NCBI GenBank assembly: GCA_964445195.1 | Contig: CAYUKA010000005.1 | Span: forward strand, 42,170 to 106,169 | Origin: UM-FILTER-47-13 sp964445195 | Lineage (GTDB): Bacteria; Pseudomonadota; Alphaproteobacteria; Micavibrionales; Micavibrionaceae | Reading direction: 5' to 3' | Length of the DNA stretch: 64,000 nt | In this document: positions 8,465 through 17,587 of the stretch, piece after piece | Numbering within the stretch: position 1 is the stretch's first letter | Layout: each line of letters opens with the position of its first letter | The notes under the pieces: model-generated | What the model was told of the DNA's origin: nothing | Databases searched by the model: none | What the model saw: the letters and a program-made list of their open reading frames with translations, nothing else | Program-made: the position numbers and the translations under genes

Positions 8465-9078
8465 CCACCCTGATCATCGCCCGCCACGGCAATACGTTCG
8501 AGGCCGGTGAAACGCCGCGCCGGGTCGGTGCGCGCACCGACCTGCCGCTGACCGAAACGGGCCGTGAACAAGCGCATGCCATCGGCCGCTGGCTAAAAGA
8601 CCGGCGGCTGGTGCCCGATGTTACCTACAGCTCGCATCTCAAGCGCACGGTCGAGACCGCGGAAATCGCGGTCCGCGAGGCCGGGTTCGCGCAGCCCGCC
8701 TACCGGCTCGATATTTTCAACGAGATTGACTACGGGCCGGACGAGAACAAGACCGAGGACGAGGTCATTGCCCGCCTCGGCGCACAGGCTTTACAGGATT
8801 GGGATAAACGCGCGCTGGTTCCCGATGGCTGGCAGGTCGACCCGCAGGAAATTATCCTGAACTGGCAGGGCTTCGCCGACCAGGTCCGCGCCCATGATGC
8901 CGGCGAGGTCGCGCTGGTCGTGACATCCAACGGCATCGCCCGTTTCGCGCCTTATATTACCGGTGATTTCGAGGGCTTCGCCCGGGATCACAACATAAAA
9001 ATATCCACCGGTGCGCTGTGCATCTTCGAATATGCCGATGGCCGCTGGATTGTCAGAGACTGGAATTTAAAGCCTTAA
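8461..9078 (+). CDS. Histidine phosphatase family protein lacking the second histidine
   Basis: A 205-residue member of the phosphoglycerate mutase-like branch. The phosphorylated His is in ARHGNT (residues 7-12) and the phosphate-pocket Arg in SSHLKRTVETAE. The C-terminal catalytic His, normally in a VSHG motif, is replaced: the segment reads VVTSNGIARF with Asn157 at that place. Activity may be reduced or altered. It starts with an ATGA overlap on the O-antigen ligase stop, so it is the last gene of the kdsB operon. A function in envelope sugar phosphate metabolism would be inference. Confidence 0.85.
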   Translation: MTTLIIARHGNTFEAGETPRRVGARTDLPLTETGREQAHAIGRWLKDRRLVPDVTYSSHLKRTVETAEIAVREAGFAQPAYRLDIFNEIDYGPDENKTEDEVIARLGAQALQDWDKRALVPDGWQVDPQEIILNWQGFADQVRAHDAGEVALVVTSNGIARFAPYITGDFEGFARDHNIKISTGALCIFEYADGRWIVRDWNLKP

Positions 9079-9082
9079 GTGT

Positions 9083-9111
9083 TTGACATATTTTTAGCGC
9101 TGTCATAATAT
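9083..9111 (+). promoter_or_regulatory. Sigma70-type promoter
   Basis: TTGACA at 9083-9088, a 17-base spacer and TAATAT at 9106-9111 make a near-consensus promoter. The predicted start is near 9118, about 30 bases before the ATG at 9149, which has its own AAGGAG site. Confidence 0.7.
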
Positions 9112-9148
9112 CCTCGCGCTCAATTCAAGAAGGTAAGGAGAATCGGAA

Positions 9149-9430
9149 ATGGGTGTTTTATCAGTCATTGGCGAACCACTATTCGTAGGCACTGCAGAAG
9201 AAACACAGCGGGATTATGAGGATTGGGTCATTGCCGAAGCAGGCCGTGAACCTGATAACAGCGTTCTTCAGAGACAAGCTGCAGAGATCAGAGTACATCG
9301 CCACTTCCAACAAGCCGAAGGGCTAAAATCGGGACTGAAAAAGCTCGGAGAAGAAATAGATGGTGCCCAAAGAAGGTTGGAAGTGGCGCAAGTCAATCCA
9401 TACTCTGGCTTTTCCAGTCTGAAAAGATAA
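9149..9430 (+). CDS. Hypothetical protein, 93 aa
   Basis: I do not recognise the family. The protein starts MGVLSVIGEPLFVGTAEE, is charged and mostly helical (RQAAEIRVHRHFQQAEGL ... KKLGEEIDGAQRRLEVAQ), and has no membrane segment. Support for it being real comes from upstream signals: a near-perfect promoter at 9083-9111 and GTAAGGAGAATCGGAA just before the ATG. It sits alone between the kdsB operon and yejB. Confidence 0.65.
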   Translation: MGVLSVIGEPLFVGTAEETQRDYEDWVIAEAGREPDNSVLQRQAAEIRVHRHFQQAEGLKSGLKKLGEEIDGAQRRLEVAQVNPYSGFSSLKR

Positions 9431-9486
9431 GCTTTCGCTACTAGGGTCAAAACGCACTTACTTGGTCTTGGTGTCTTTGTGAACTG

Positions 9487-10614
9487 ATGGTACAAAGCAC
9501 TATGGCTCATTATCTTCTCAAACGCCTGTTGCTGATGATTCCGACATTGCTCGGAATCATGCTGGTGTCTTTCGTAATTATCCAGTTCGTGCCCGGCGGC
9601 CCGGTGGAGCGCATGATCGCGGAACTGCAAGGCCATGGCGGCGACGCCACCGCCCGGATTTCCGGCGGCGCAGGCAGTGATATCGCATCCGGCACCGGCG
9701 GCGGCGCGGCCATGGGCACCGGCCAGAGCAGCAGCTACCGCGGCGCGCAGGGCCTGGACCCGGAATTCATCGCCGAGCTGGAAGCCTTATACGGCTTTGA
9801 CAAGCCCGCACATGAACGATTTATCCAGATGGTCGGGAATTATATCCGCTTCGACCTGGGCGAGAGCTATTACCGCGATATCAGCGTCATTGACCTGGTG
9901 CTGGAAAAAATGCCGGTCTCGATTTCGCTCGGCCTGTGGTCAACGCTGATTATCTACCTGATCTCGATTCCGCTGGGCATCAGGAAAGCGGTCAAAGACG
10001 GCCAGCCTTTCGATGTCTGGACCAGCGCCGCCGTCTTTGTCGGCTATGCGATCCCCAGCTTTATGTTCGCAATCCTGTTGATTATCCTGTTCGCCGGCGG
10101 GCGGTACTGGGATATCTTCCCGCTGCGCGGCATCGTCTCTGATAACTGGCGGGATTTATCAACGTTCCAGTTGATCCTCGATTATTTCTGGCATATGACC
10201 CTGCCGATCATTGCTATGGTCATCAGCGGTTTTGCCGGGCTGACAATGCTGACCAAAAACTCGTTCCTCGATGAGATCAACAAGCAATATGTGCTGACCG
10301 CCCGCGCCAAGGGCCTGACCGAAAAACAGGTCCTGTACGGTCACATCTTCCGCAACGCGATGCTGATCGTCATTGCCGGATTTCCCAGCGCCTTCCTGGC
10401 GATCTTCTTTACCGGTTCGCTGCTGATAGAGGTGATCTTCAGCCTCGACGGGCTGGGGCTGCTGGGGTACGAAGCGATCATCAACCGCGATTACCCGGTG
10501 GTGCTCGGCACTTTGTACATCTTTGCGCTGATCGGGCTGGTCATGACGCTGATTCGCGACATGGTTTATGTCTGGGTCGATCCCCGCATCGATTTTGAAG
10601 CCCGAAAAGTATAG
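9487..10614 (+). CDS. yejB: Permease subunit of Yej-type peptide ABC transporter
   Basis: A 375-residue BPD_transp_1 inner-membrane permease. The N-terminal YLLKRLLLMIPTLLGI, the FVPGGPVE turn, the IPLGIRKAVKDG segment, LTMLTKNSFLDEI and the ABC-interaction loop YVLTARAKGLTEKQV closely follow E. coli YejB. The C-terminal VDPRIDFEAR is also shared. A glycine/serine-rich insert occupies residues ~50-85. E. coli YejB aligns best with a start at the second Met (9502). No strong ribosome site precedes either. It partners the YejE-like permease at 14.2 kb. Confidence 0.93.
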   Translation: MVQSTMAHYLLKRLLLMIPTLLGIMLVSFVIIQFVPGGPVERMIAELQGHGGDATARISGGAGSDIASGTGGGAAMGTGQSSSYRGAQGLDPEFIAELEALYGFDKPAHERFIQMVGNYIRFDLGESYYRDISVIDLVLEKMPVSISLGLWSTLIIYLISIPLGIRKAVKDGQPFDVWTSAAVFVGYAIPSFMFAILLIILFAGGRYWDIFPLRGIVSDNWRDLSTFQLILDYFWHMTLPIIAMVISGFAGLTMLTKNSFLDEINKQYVLTARAKGLTEKQVLYGHIFRNAMLIVIAGFPSAFLAIFFTGSLLIEVIFSLDGLGLLGYEAIINRDYPVVLGTLYIFALIGLVMTLIRDMVYVWVDPRIDFEARKV

Positions 10615-10719
10615 CGATTACAAATGCTTAACCCCCATCAACAAACCATAAAAACTAATTAAAATTTAACTCTTATTTGATACTATTAAAAAAAGCAGAA
10701 TTTATGGCGGTGTACTGTT

Positions 10720-12246
10720 ATGATGAAAAAAATTAAATTATTGAAATATATAGATAAACTTTACATCCATATGACAAATGAAGCGGGCCTATCGCTGGTG
10801 TCAATGGCGGTGATTGTGGCAATTATCGGCATTACCACCGCTTCAACCGTGCCGCTGTACGAGCGCTGGCAGCAAATCGACGCCGCCACGGAAACCGACC
10901 GCAAGATGACGGAAATCAACGAAGCGATCGACTGGTTCGTCGCTGTAAACGGCCGTTACCCATGCCCCGCCCCACTGGATGCGCAGGTTGATGATGCGCT
11001 CTTCGGCAAAGAAGTCAGTGATAGCGCCTGTGATACCGTCAGTGCGAGCGGCACCTTTATCGAACCGGGATTTGATGCCAGTGGCAGCAATATCCGCACC
11101 GGCGCCGTACCGGTACGGGCGCTGGGCATACCGGACGAGTTGGCAACAGATGCCTGGGGCAACCGCTATGTATACTCGGTCACCACACTTTATGCGATTG
11201 CCGGTGCCCCGCTTGACCGCTCCGAAGGCAATATCGCCCTGCTTGACACGGAAAGCGGCGAACATGCCACATCGGTGGATGGCAATATCATTCACTTACT
11301 GCTCAGCATGGGCCCGGATACACGCGGCGCATACAACAATAACGGTGTTCTGATCGAGCCGTGCGATCCGGCCAGTGACGCCGGCGATAACTGCGCATTC
11401 AATAACGGCCAGTTCACCAATACCGTGTTCAAGAACTATGTTGAAGGCAACGCTTATTTTACGAACAAGGTCCGTTACAGCGTTGCTGACGCGCCGCCAT
11501 GCTCCCCGGACGAACTCGCCGGTTTTCCGGGCCGGGTATCGTACCTGATGGATACCAGTGGCAGTATGGACTGGTCCGGCATGTGCCCGCCGGAGCTTGG
11601 TACGGACTGCCGCCGCATTGACGTCGCCCGCTGGGCGCTGCGGCGGGTGATACCAGCCCGCATGGCGATGTCGAATTATATACAGGATGCAGGGCTAAAT
11701 ACCGTATCAGACCCCGAAAATCAGGACGAAACCGTTACCATCGACATGGGCACCGGCTTTACCGGTTTTGTTGCCCGCAATAATGTCAGGAATGTCACAA
11801 ATAATCTCGGCGATTACGTATTCGATGATGAATTCCTGAACGATCCTGATTCGACAGACAGCGATGCCAATAGCCTGAACAATGCCCTTGACGTCTGCCC
11901 AACAGGCAATACACCGCTCGGCATTCACCTGGAGGCACTGGCCAACGACATGGAAAACGGTCTGCCCAGCAACCCGAACAAGATTCTTGTCATCTCGGAC
12001 GGCATTAGCAATAACGGCACCGACCCGGTCACTGTCGCCAACCAGATTGCCTCGTCATATGATAATGTCGAGGTGCATATCGTCGATGTGGTTGGCAACC
12101 CGAGTCTGGAACAGGTTGCCCAGATAACCGGCGGCGAATACCACCGGGCGGATAATCCGCAAGCCTTGCTGGACGCCCTGTTTGACGGTAGTGGCACCTG
12201 TTCGAATATCGAGATTCCCATTGTACCCGACGAAACAGGATGCTGA
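10720..12246 (+). CDS. Prepilin-like protein with C-terminal VWA domain
   Basis: A 508-residue protein that combines a prepilin N-terminus with a von Willebrand factor A domain. A class III-type leader precedes AG / LSLVSMAVIVAIIGITTAS, the hydrophobic pilin helix; position +5 is Ser, not the usual Glu. The middle (residues ~60-250) shares NGRYPCPAPL and GAVPVRALGIPDELATDAWGNRY with the next gene. The VWA MIDAS motif DTSGSMDWSG is at ~278-287, with TPLG and ILVISDGISNNG downstream. Modular pilins with VWA heads are adhesins in other bacteria; that role is inferred here. A 23-residue leader is long, and ATG 10771 would give a shorter one. Confidence 0.85.
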   Translation: MMKKIKLLKYIDKLYIHMTNEAGLSLVSMAVIVAIIGITTASTVPLYERWQQIDAATETDRKMTEINEAIDWFVAVNGRYPCPAPLDAQVDDALFGKEVSDSACDTVSASGTFIEPGFDASGSNIRTGAVPVRALGIPDELATDAWGNRYVYSVTTLYAIAGAPLDRSEGNIALLDTESGEHATSVDGNIIHLLLSMGPDTRGAYNNNGVLIEPCDPASDAGDNCAFNNGQFTNTVFKNYVEGNAYFTNKVRYSVADAPPCSPDELAGFPGRVSYLMDTSGSMDWSGMCPPELGTDCRRIDVARWALRRVIPARMAMSNYIQDAGLNTVSDPENQDETVTIDMGTGFTGFVARNNVRNVTNNLGDYVFDDEFLNDPDSTDSDANSLNNALDVCPTGNTPLGIHLEALANDMENGLPSNPNKILVISDGISNNGTDPVTVANQIASSYDNVEVHIVDVVGNPSLEQVAQITGGEYHRADNPQALLDALFDGSGTCSNIEIPIVPDETGC

Positions 12247-12291
12247 TCTTCTCTCTCCCGGTGATTCCAATTCTGTGGTAACATAAGCGGC

Positions 12292-13134
12292 ATGAAGATA
12301 AACAAAACAAAAGAGCATGGCTTTACGCTGGTTGAAATCGCCCTGGTGCTGGTGATTGCCGGTGTGGTGCTGGCGACCCTGTCCAGCGTCCTGCTGATCT
12401 ATATCAAGAACACGAATATCAAAACCACGGAACAGCGGCTGGAACAAATTCAGGACTCCATGCAGCTCTTCGTTGAGTTTAACGGCCGCCTGCCCTGCCC
12501 GGCGCCACTGACCCTGGCACCGGATGATACCGACTTCGGACGCGAAGTCAGCACCAATGACTGTAACGGGGGCGCCTTTGCCGGGACATTCACCACCGGC
12601 ACGGACGGCGTACGGATCGGCGCCGTACCGACGCGGGCGTTGAACCTGCCGGATGATTTCACACTCGACGGCTGGAACAACCGCTTCACCTATGCGGTAA
12701 CGCAGGTCATGGCCGAAGCCGGTACCTATGAGATCGACGCCGGCATTATCGACATACAGGATAGCGGCGGGAACAGCGTCACCGTTCCTGATGCCAGCGC
12801 ACACTATGTTATTGTCAGTCACGGCCCGGACGGTGCCGGCGCCTACAGCGCTTCCGGTACTGCCGGCGTGCCCTGCGGCACGGGAACCCTCGACGCCCAG
12901 AACTGCGATAACGCCGATGAGATTTTCGCCCGCACGATATTGACCAGCACCGCTGCCGGGGCGAATTTTTATGACGACCTCGTTGTCTTCCGCGCTTCAG
13001 GAGATGAGATCGGCACGCCCGCCGGCGCCGTCATGCCGTTTAATCTGTTCAACTGCCCGCCCGGCTGGGCGCCGTATACGCTTGATCCCGGTGACGATCC
13101 GCTTGACGGTCTGATCTACTGCGAGAAAAGCTGA
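12292..13134 (+). CDS. Prepilin-type N-terminal cleavage/methylation protein
   Basis: A 280-residue protein with a textbook prepilin start: a short charged leader MKINKTKEHG, cleavage before FTLVE, then a hydrophobic helix to about residue 40. The body repeats motifs of the upstream VWA pilin: NGRLPCPAPL, GAVPTRALNLPDDFTLDGWNNRF and SHGPDGAGAY. Two C-terminal cysteines lie in FNCPPGWAPY and LIYCEKS. It starts 45 bases after its paralogue's stop, so both belong to one unit. No pilus assembly ATPase or prepilin peptidase gene lies in the window, so they must work with machinery encoded elsewhere. Confidence 0.88.
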   Translation: MKINKTKEHGFTLVEIALVLVIAGVVLATLSSVLLIYIKNTNIKTTEQRLEQIQDSMQLFVEFNGRLPCPAPLTLAPDDTDFGREVSTNDCNGGAFAGTFTTGTDGVRIGAVPTRALNLPDDFTLDGWNNRFTYAVTQVMAEAGTYEIDAGIIDIQDSGGNSVTVPDASAHYVIVSHGPDGAGAYSASGTAGVPCGTGTLDAQNCDNADEIFARTILTSTAAGANFYDDLVVFRASGDEIGTPAGAVMPFNLFNCPPGWAPYTLDPGDDPLDGLIYCEKS

Positions 13135-13226
13135 TCCGGCCGCCCGGAATACACGGCCTTGCAATTCACATAACATTCATGTGTAACTGTGGCCATCCTT
13201 AAAATTATTTTGGGACGGATCGGACC

Positions 13227-13487
13227 ATGAAGCCCCTGAATGTCAAAGTGAAAGCGTTTCTTGAAACCCTGAAACAGGCGGAGCACGACAGCAGCAGTGC
13301 CCGTGAAAAAGCGGTCCATATACTGGTCGACTCACTCGACAGCAAACGCATTGTCATCGTTAAAGACAAGGAAGGTCTGAGCGATGCGGCGTCGGCTATC
13401 AGTGCCGCCCGCGCCCGGCTGGAAGATATAAACAGCCGCCTGGATATAACCGTAAAAGCCGGCCTCTCCAGCGAAAGTATTCACTAA
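13227..13487 (+). CDS. Hypothetical protein, 86 aa
   Basis: A small charged helical protein, starting MKPLNVKVKAFLETLKQAEH and containing ARARLEDINSRLDITVKAG. I see no membrane segment or known domain. GGACGGATCGGACC before the ATG contains only a weak ribosome site. It lies in the gap between the pilin pair and a convergent hypothetical gene, whose stop is 16 bases away. Confidence 0.5.
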   Translation: MKPLNVKVKAFLETLKQAEHDSSSAREKAVHILVDSLDSKRIVIVKDKEGLSDAASAISAARARLEDINSRLDITVKAGLSSESIH

Positions 13488-13503
13488 ACCGCTAAAAGTG
13501 GTC

Positions 13504-14070
13504 CTAGCAGGGCTTTCCCGCACATATCTGAAGCAATCCGGAGGGTTCGTATGATGTGGGGTTACCGTCCCGGTCAGCAAAAATTTTGGTACCTGTGGTT
13601 TGTACGTTACACAAACATGATTCCAGAGCGTCCAGCCTGGATAAAGCCATGGGCCCAACAACCTGTTCTATTTCCGGCCGGGCCGCCTCTATGGATTTGA
13701 GATAAAACTTCGTATTGATATCACGCCGCAGCACCCGCAGAAATACAGGCGCCAGACTGGATGTATCCCATCTCTCTATATCCGGATTGTTATTCCGTAT
13801 TCGCGATGAAGATAATTCTGTCGACAGTTTTGTGCCGTTTTGCTCAAGTTTCGCCATCGCAACACCGATTGTCGCCAGCATATATAAATTCTCCGCCTGC
13901 GCTGCAGTCAACTTTGCATTGTATTCTTTGTCTTTCTCGCCCTTTTCTCGTTTCGGGAAAGGCAAAAAAGCCCTTACAATAGTTGCGACATCGTTTATTC
14001 CCTGATCAAACACCTCTCGCAACACACGGACACCGTCCTGCAAGCCACTGTTTTCCTGTGCTGTATCCAT
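13504..14070 (-). CDS. Hypothetical protein, 188 aa
   Basis: I do not recognise this protein. It is soluble and mainly helical, with GVRVLREVFDQGINDVATIV near the start, a charged FPFPKREKGEKDKEYNAK patch and a C-terminus rich in Cys (ESCLCNVQTTG ... ICAGKPC). AGAAGGA stands directly before an ATG at 14079 and nine bases before the ATG at 14070, so the latter is the better start. It is transcribed away from yejE and towards the 86-residue gene. Confidence 0.6.
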   Translation of the reverse strand: MDTAQENSGLQDGVRVLREVFDQGINDVATIVRAFLPFPKREKGEKDKEYNAKLTAAQAENLYMLATIGVAMAKLEQNGTKLSTELSSSRIRNNNPDIERWDTSSLAPVFLRVLRRDINTKFYLKSIEAARPEIEQVVGPMALSRLDALESCLCNVQTTGTKIFADRDGNPTSYEPSGLLQICAGKPC

Positions 14071-14224
14071 GGCTGTCATTCCTTCTCTTTACCTGCACGC
14101 CTGCGTATAAAAACCCCGCGGCTGCGCACAGTCTCTCATTGGCTCTGGACCTTATCACACGCCTATAATTATGTCAATAAATACGGGGGCTGGATTTGTC
14201 CTGCGGCTCGTTTACAATCAAGCT

Positions 14225-15256
14225 ATGATAATGATCTTATCCCCTATAACACAACGTCGTCTTGCCCAGTTCAAAGCTAACCGGCGCGGCTACTGGTCGC
14301 TCTGGATTTTTCTGTGCCTGTTTGTACTGGCGCTGAGCGCTGACTTGATTGCGAACGACAAACCATTACTGGTGAAATATGATGGTGGTTATTACATGCC
14401 GGTTTTCACCGCCTACCCGGAGACCGTTTTCGGTGGGGATTTTGAGACTGAGGCCGACTACCGCGATCCTTTTGTACAGGAACTGATCAGGGATCAGGGC
14501 TGGATCATATGGCCGCCAATCCGCTATTCCTATGACACGATCAACTATGACTTACCGCAACCGGCCCCGTCGCCGCCGACCACCGACAACGTCCTCGGCA
14601 CTGACGACCAGGGGCGCGATGTCGCGGCGCGCGTCATATACGGGTTCCGTATTTCGGTGCTTTTCGGCCTGACTCTGACGCTGGTCAGCTCCCTGATCGG
14701 CGTGGCTGCGGGCGCCTTTCAGGGTTATTACGGCGGCTGGCTCGACCTGATCATGCAACGGGTGATCGAAATATGGTCCTCGCTGCCGAGCCTGTATATC
14801 CTGATCATCTTCTCGGCGATGTTCGTGCCCGGATTCTGGACACTGCTGCTGATCCTGCTACTATTTTCGTGGGTCAGCCTTGTCGATGTCGTGCGGGCAG
14901 AGTTCCTGCGTACACGCAATTTTGATTATGTGCGGGCCGCCAATGCTCTCGGCGTCTCGAACCTGACCATCATGCGCCGGCATGTGCTGCCGAACGCGAT
15001 GGTCGCGACGATGACGCTGATGCCATTTATCCTGACCGGCTCGATCACGGCCCTGACCAGCCTTGATTTCCTCGGCCTCGGCCTGCCGCCCGGCTCACCG
15101 TCGCTTGGCGAATTGCTGGCGCAGGGCAAAAACAATCTGCAGGCCCCGTGGCTTGGCATCACCGCCTTCGTCAGCCTTGCACTGATGCTCTCCCTTCTGA
15201 CCTTTATCGGCGAAGCCGTACGCGATGCGTTCGACCCGCGCAAAACAAATATTTGA
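14225..15256 (+). CDS. yejE: Permease subunit of Yej-type peptide ABC transporter
   Basis: A 343-residue inner-membrane permease. Strong matches to E. coli YejE are RRGYWSLWIFL, LIANDKPLLVKYDGGYY, DDQGRDVAARVIYGFRISVLFG, RAEFLRTRNFDYVRAANALGVS (the ATPase-contact loop) and LGELLAQGKNNLQAPWLGI. The frame is open to 14171, but E. coli YejE aligns with Met at 14225 or 14231, so the shorter form is reported. TATAAT occurs at 14164-14169, but with no convincing -35 box. It lies about 3.6 kb from yejB and 10.5 kb from yejF. Confidence 0.93.
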   Translation: MIMILSPITQRRLAQFKANRRGYWSLWIFLCLFVLALSADLIANDKPLLVKYDGGYYMPVFTAYPETVFGGDFETEADYRDPFVQELIRDQGWIIWPPIRYSYDTINYDLPQPAPSPPTTDNVLGTDDQGRDVAARVIYGFRISVLFGLTLTLVSSLIGVAAGAFQGYYGGWLDLIMQRVIEIWSSLPSLYILIIFSAMFVPGFWTLLLILLLFSWVSLVDVVRAEFLRTRNFDYVRAANALGVSNLTIMRRHVLPNAMVATMTLMPFILTGSITALTSLDFLGLGLPPGSPSLGELLAQGKNNLQAPWLGITAFVSLALMLSLLTFIGEAVRDAFDPRKTNI

Positions 15257-15278
15257 TTGCACCGCACCACATTATTTT

Positions 15279-15308
15279 TTCGCAATTTCCCACTATTTTT
15301 GTTATAAA
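15279..15308 (+). promoter_or_regulatory. Possible sigma70-type promoter
   Basis: TTCGCA at 15279-15284, an 18-base spacer and TATAAA at 15303-15308 precede the GTG-started gene at 15348. The region is AT-rich between two GC-rich genes. The -35 match is only fair. Confidence 0.35.
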
Positions 15309-15347
15309 TACCGCCATTCGCGTAACAAAAGTTAAAGGCGTGGCTTC

Positions 15348-16268
15348 GTGTACCCGCAAGTGCTTGCCTATCCGGCGCTGTCTTTTTTGCAGCATCAGCT
15401 TCAACTGATGCAGGCATTCAATGACATCGGCTTCAGCCTGCTGGTGCCGGGAACAGCGGCCGGACGCAGTGGCCCAAAAACCCTTGATGGCGCCCCTTTA
15501 CCCAAAAGCTTAAAACTGGCTTTCTCCAAAGCCGCCGATAACGACCGTATCAGCCGCCTGTTCGCCGAAGACATCAAAGCCAAGATCGACCCGGACCGCT
15601 ATGTGGTCAAACGCGACGCCGCTGTGTTTGATACGGCCATTGAATGCGGCGGTGCGGCTTTTCTTTATGACGAGGAAACGATGGAGGCCCATACGCTTAG
15701 CATCGCTTACCATGTCCATAAGGATAAAGCCCATGCCGAAGACGGCAAGCATCACGATTATACCGAAATCGGCACGTCGCTGACCCGCATCGCCGGATTC
15801 AAGAGCGCCCAGGTTGTCATCGCCGCGCTGGCCCTGAAAGAATGGTGGGAACGTCATCCCAACGATACGATCGTCACGGAGATCCTGCCCGATAACGGCC
15901 CGTCGCTCAGCGCCTATCACAAAAACCTGCGCTGGGAAGAAATCAAGGACAAGGCCAAGACAGATGAGCTTCACCGGCTCTGCAACGAATCGATCAGCCC
16001 GGAGGATCAGGGCCGCCAGACAATCTGGTTCGGCTGTACCGATACTGTCGTGCCGGAACTGGCCCGGATGCTGCTGAACTTCATGAAACAGGGCTCGCTG
16101 GTCCACAAAAACAAGCAGGACGAAATCAAGCTCGACCTGAGCGCCCTGTCCGGAATCGGCCTGACCCGCAAGCGGCTGGAGATGATCGCCGACGGCATCA
16201 CCGACCGTCAGAAGCTGGGGCAGGATCCACAGACAACAACATCCTGTTGCGGCGGCCCGCGCCCCTAA
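15348..16268 (+). CDS. Hypothetical protein, 306 aa (GTG start)
   Basis: I do not recognise the family. The protein is soluble, with YPALSFLQHQLQLMQAFNDI at the start, a conserved-looking core LSIAYHVHKDKAHAEDGKHH and EWWERHPNDTIVTEI, and a Cys pair near the end (TTSCCGGPRP) that could bind metal. The GTG at 15348 follows TTAAAGGCG by about eight bases. No signal peptide or membrane segment is seen. It stands alone between yejE and an M20 amidohydrolase. The codon pattern is like that of its neighbours. Confidence 0.7.
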   Translation: MYPQVLAYPALSFLQHQLQLMQAFNDIGFSLLVPGTAAGRSGPKTLDGAPLPKSLKLAFSKAADNDRISRLFAEDIKAKIDPDRYVVKRDAAVFDTAIECGGAAFLYDEETMEAHTLSIAYHVHKDKAHAEDGKHHDYTEIGTSLTRIAGFKSAQVVIAALALKEWWERHPNDTIVTEILPDNGPSLSAYHKNLRWEEIKDKAKTDELHRLCNESISPEDQGRQTIWFGCTDTVVPELARMLLNFMKQGSLVHKNKQDEIKLDLSALSGIGLTRKRLEMIADGITDRQKLGQDPQTTTSCCGGPRP

Positions 16269-16352
16269 AAGATCAAGCGATACCGTCTTGAAGACGCTGT
16301 GAAAAACCGGCATAAACAAAGACTATACCCCGGATTATAAAAGGATACCGCC

Positions 16353-17549
16353 ATGCCCGTGATTAATTCCATTGCCGACCAGCAGGACCAGTTTGCCGCC
16401 CTGCGGCACGAGCTCCACCAGAACCCGCAAACCTGCTTTGAAGAAACCTTCGCCGCCGGGCTGGTCAAAAAGCAGCTGGAAGAATGGGGCATTCCTTACA
16501 AGGACGGTTATGCCGTCACCGGCGTTGTCGCCACGATCGAGGGGCAGAAAACAGACTCCGGCAAGGCCATGGCCCTGCGCGCCGATATTGATGCGCTGGA
16601 TATCGTTGAGGAATCGGGGGTCCCCTACGCCTCGAAAATTCCGGGCAAAATGCATGCCTGCGGCCATGACGGCCATACGGCCACGTTGCTGGCCGCGGCA
16701 AAGTTCCTGAACGATAACCGCAATTTTAACGGCACCGTCCACCTGATCTTCCAACCGGCCGAAGAAGGCGGCGGCGGCGCTTACAAGATGATCGAGGAGG
16801 GCCTGTTCAGGGACTTCGCCTGCGATTACGTGTTCGGCCTGCATAACTGGCCTTTCCTGCCCGCGGGTCAAATCGCGACCCGCACCGGCCCGATTATGGC
16901 GTCGACTGACCGCTTCGACATCATCATCAGGGGTAAGGGCGGCCACGCCGCCGTGCCGCACGAAACCATCGACCCGGTCGTGGCCGGCGCCCAGATTGTC
17001 AGCGCCCTGCAAAGCATTGTCAGCCGTAACGTCGCCCCGGTCGACCAGGGCGTTGTCACAGTCGCGAACTTTAATGCCGGCACCGGCGCCGATAACATTA
17101 TCGCCGGCACAGCGGCCTTAAGCGGCACAATCCGCGCCTTCCGGCAGGAAACCCGTGAATTCCTGCATAAACGTATCCGCGAGATCGTCGACTATGTCGC
17201 CAAGGCCCATATGACCGAGGCCGAAATCGACATTGCAGCCGGCTACGCCCCGACGGTCAACAGCGCCGACGGCGCGGCCATGGCCGCCGAAGCCGCCGCG
17301 CATATTGTCGACGCCGGGAATGTCGATACGGATATCGAACCAACCATGGGCGCGGAGGATTTCGGCGCTTACCTGATGGAAAAGCCGGGAGCCTTCATTT
17401 TCGTCGGCCAGGGCGTTCCGGGCGATAAGGACAGCCCGCATAATTTCGGCCTGCACAGCCCCTATTACGATTTCAACGACGATATCATCCCGGTCGGCGC
17501 CAGCCTGTTCGCGACGCTGGTCGAACAATATATGCCGCTGGATAAATAA
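16353..17549 (+). CDS. M20D family amidohydrolase/carboxypeptidase
   Basis: A 398-residue metal-dependent amidohydrolase of the hippurate/N-acyl-amino-acid hydrolase group. The metal-site motif HACGHDGH spans residues 101-108, with the catalytic/ligand Glu pair in FQPAEEGGGGA (about 137-138), His in GLHNWP, and the C-terminal PHNFGLH. The dimerisation domain begins near GKGGHAAVPHETIDPV. These enzymes release amino acids from N-acylated or N-acetylated forms. AAAAGGATACCGCC gives a good ribosome site. It adds to the set of peptide- and amino-acid-salvage genes here. Confidence 0.92.
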   Translation: MPVINSIADQQDQFAALRHELHQNPQTCFEETFAAGLVKKQLEEWGIPYKDGYAVTGVVATIEGQKTDSGKAMALRADIDALDIVEESGVPYASKIPGKMHACGHDGHTATLLAAAKFLNDNRNFNGTVHLIFQPAEEGGGGAYKMIEEGLFRDFACDYVFGLHNWPFLPAGQIATRTGPIMASTDRFDIIIRGKGGHAAVPHETIDPVVAGAQIVSALQSIVSRNVAPVDQGVVTVANFNAGTGADNIIAGTAALSGTIRAFRQETREFLHKRIREIVDYVAKAHMTEAEIDIAAGYAPTVNSADGAAMAAEAAAHIVDAGNVDTDIEPTMGAEDFGAYLMEKPGAFIFVGQGVPGDKDSPHNFGLHSPYYDFNDDIIPVGASLFATLVEQYMPLDK

Positions 17550-17551
17550 AA

Positions 17552-17580
17552 TTGACACTATGAAATATGTAATATTATAT
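17552..17580 (+). promoter_or_regulatory. Sigma70-type promoter with start site at the ATG
   Basis: TTGACA at 17552-17557, a 17-base spacer and TTATAT at 17575-17580. A start seven or eight bases downstream would fall on the ATG at 17588, and no ribosome site is present, so a leaderless transcript is predicted. Confidence 0.6.
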
Positions 17581-17587
17581 TTCCGGG

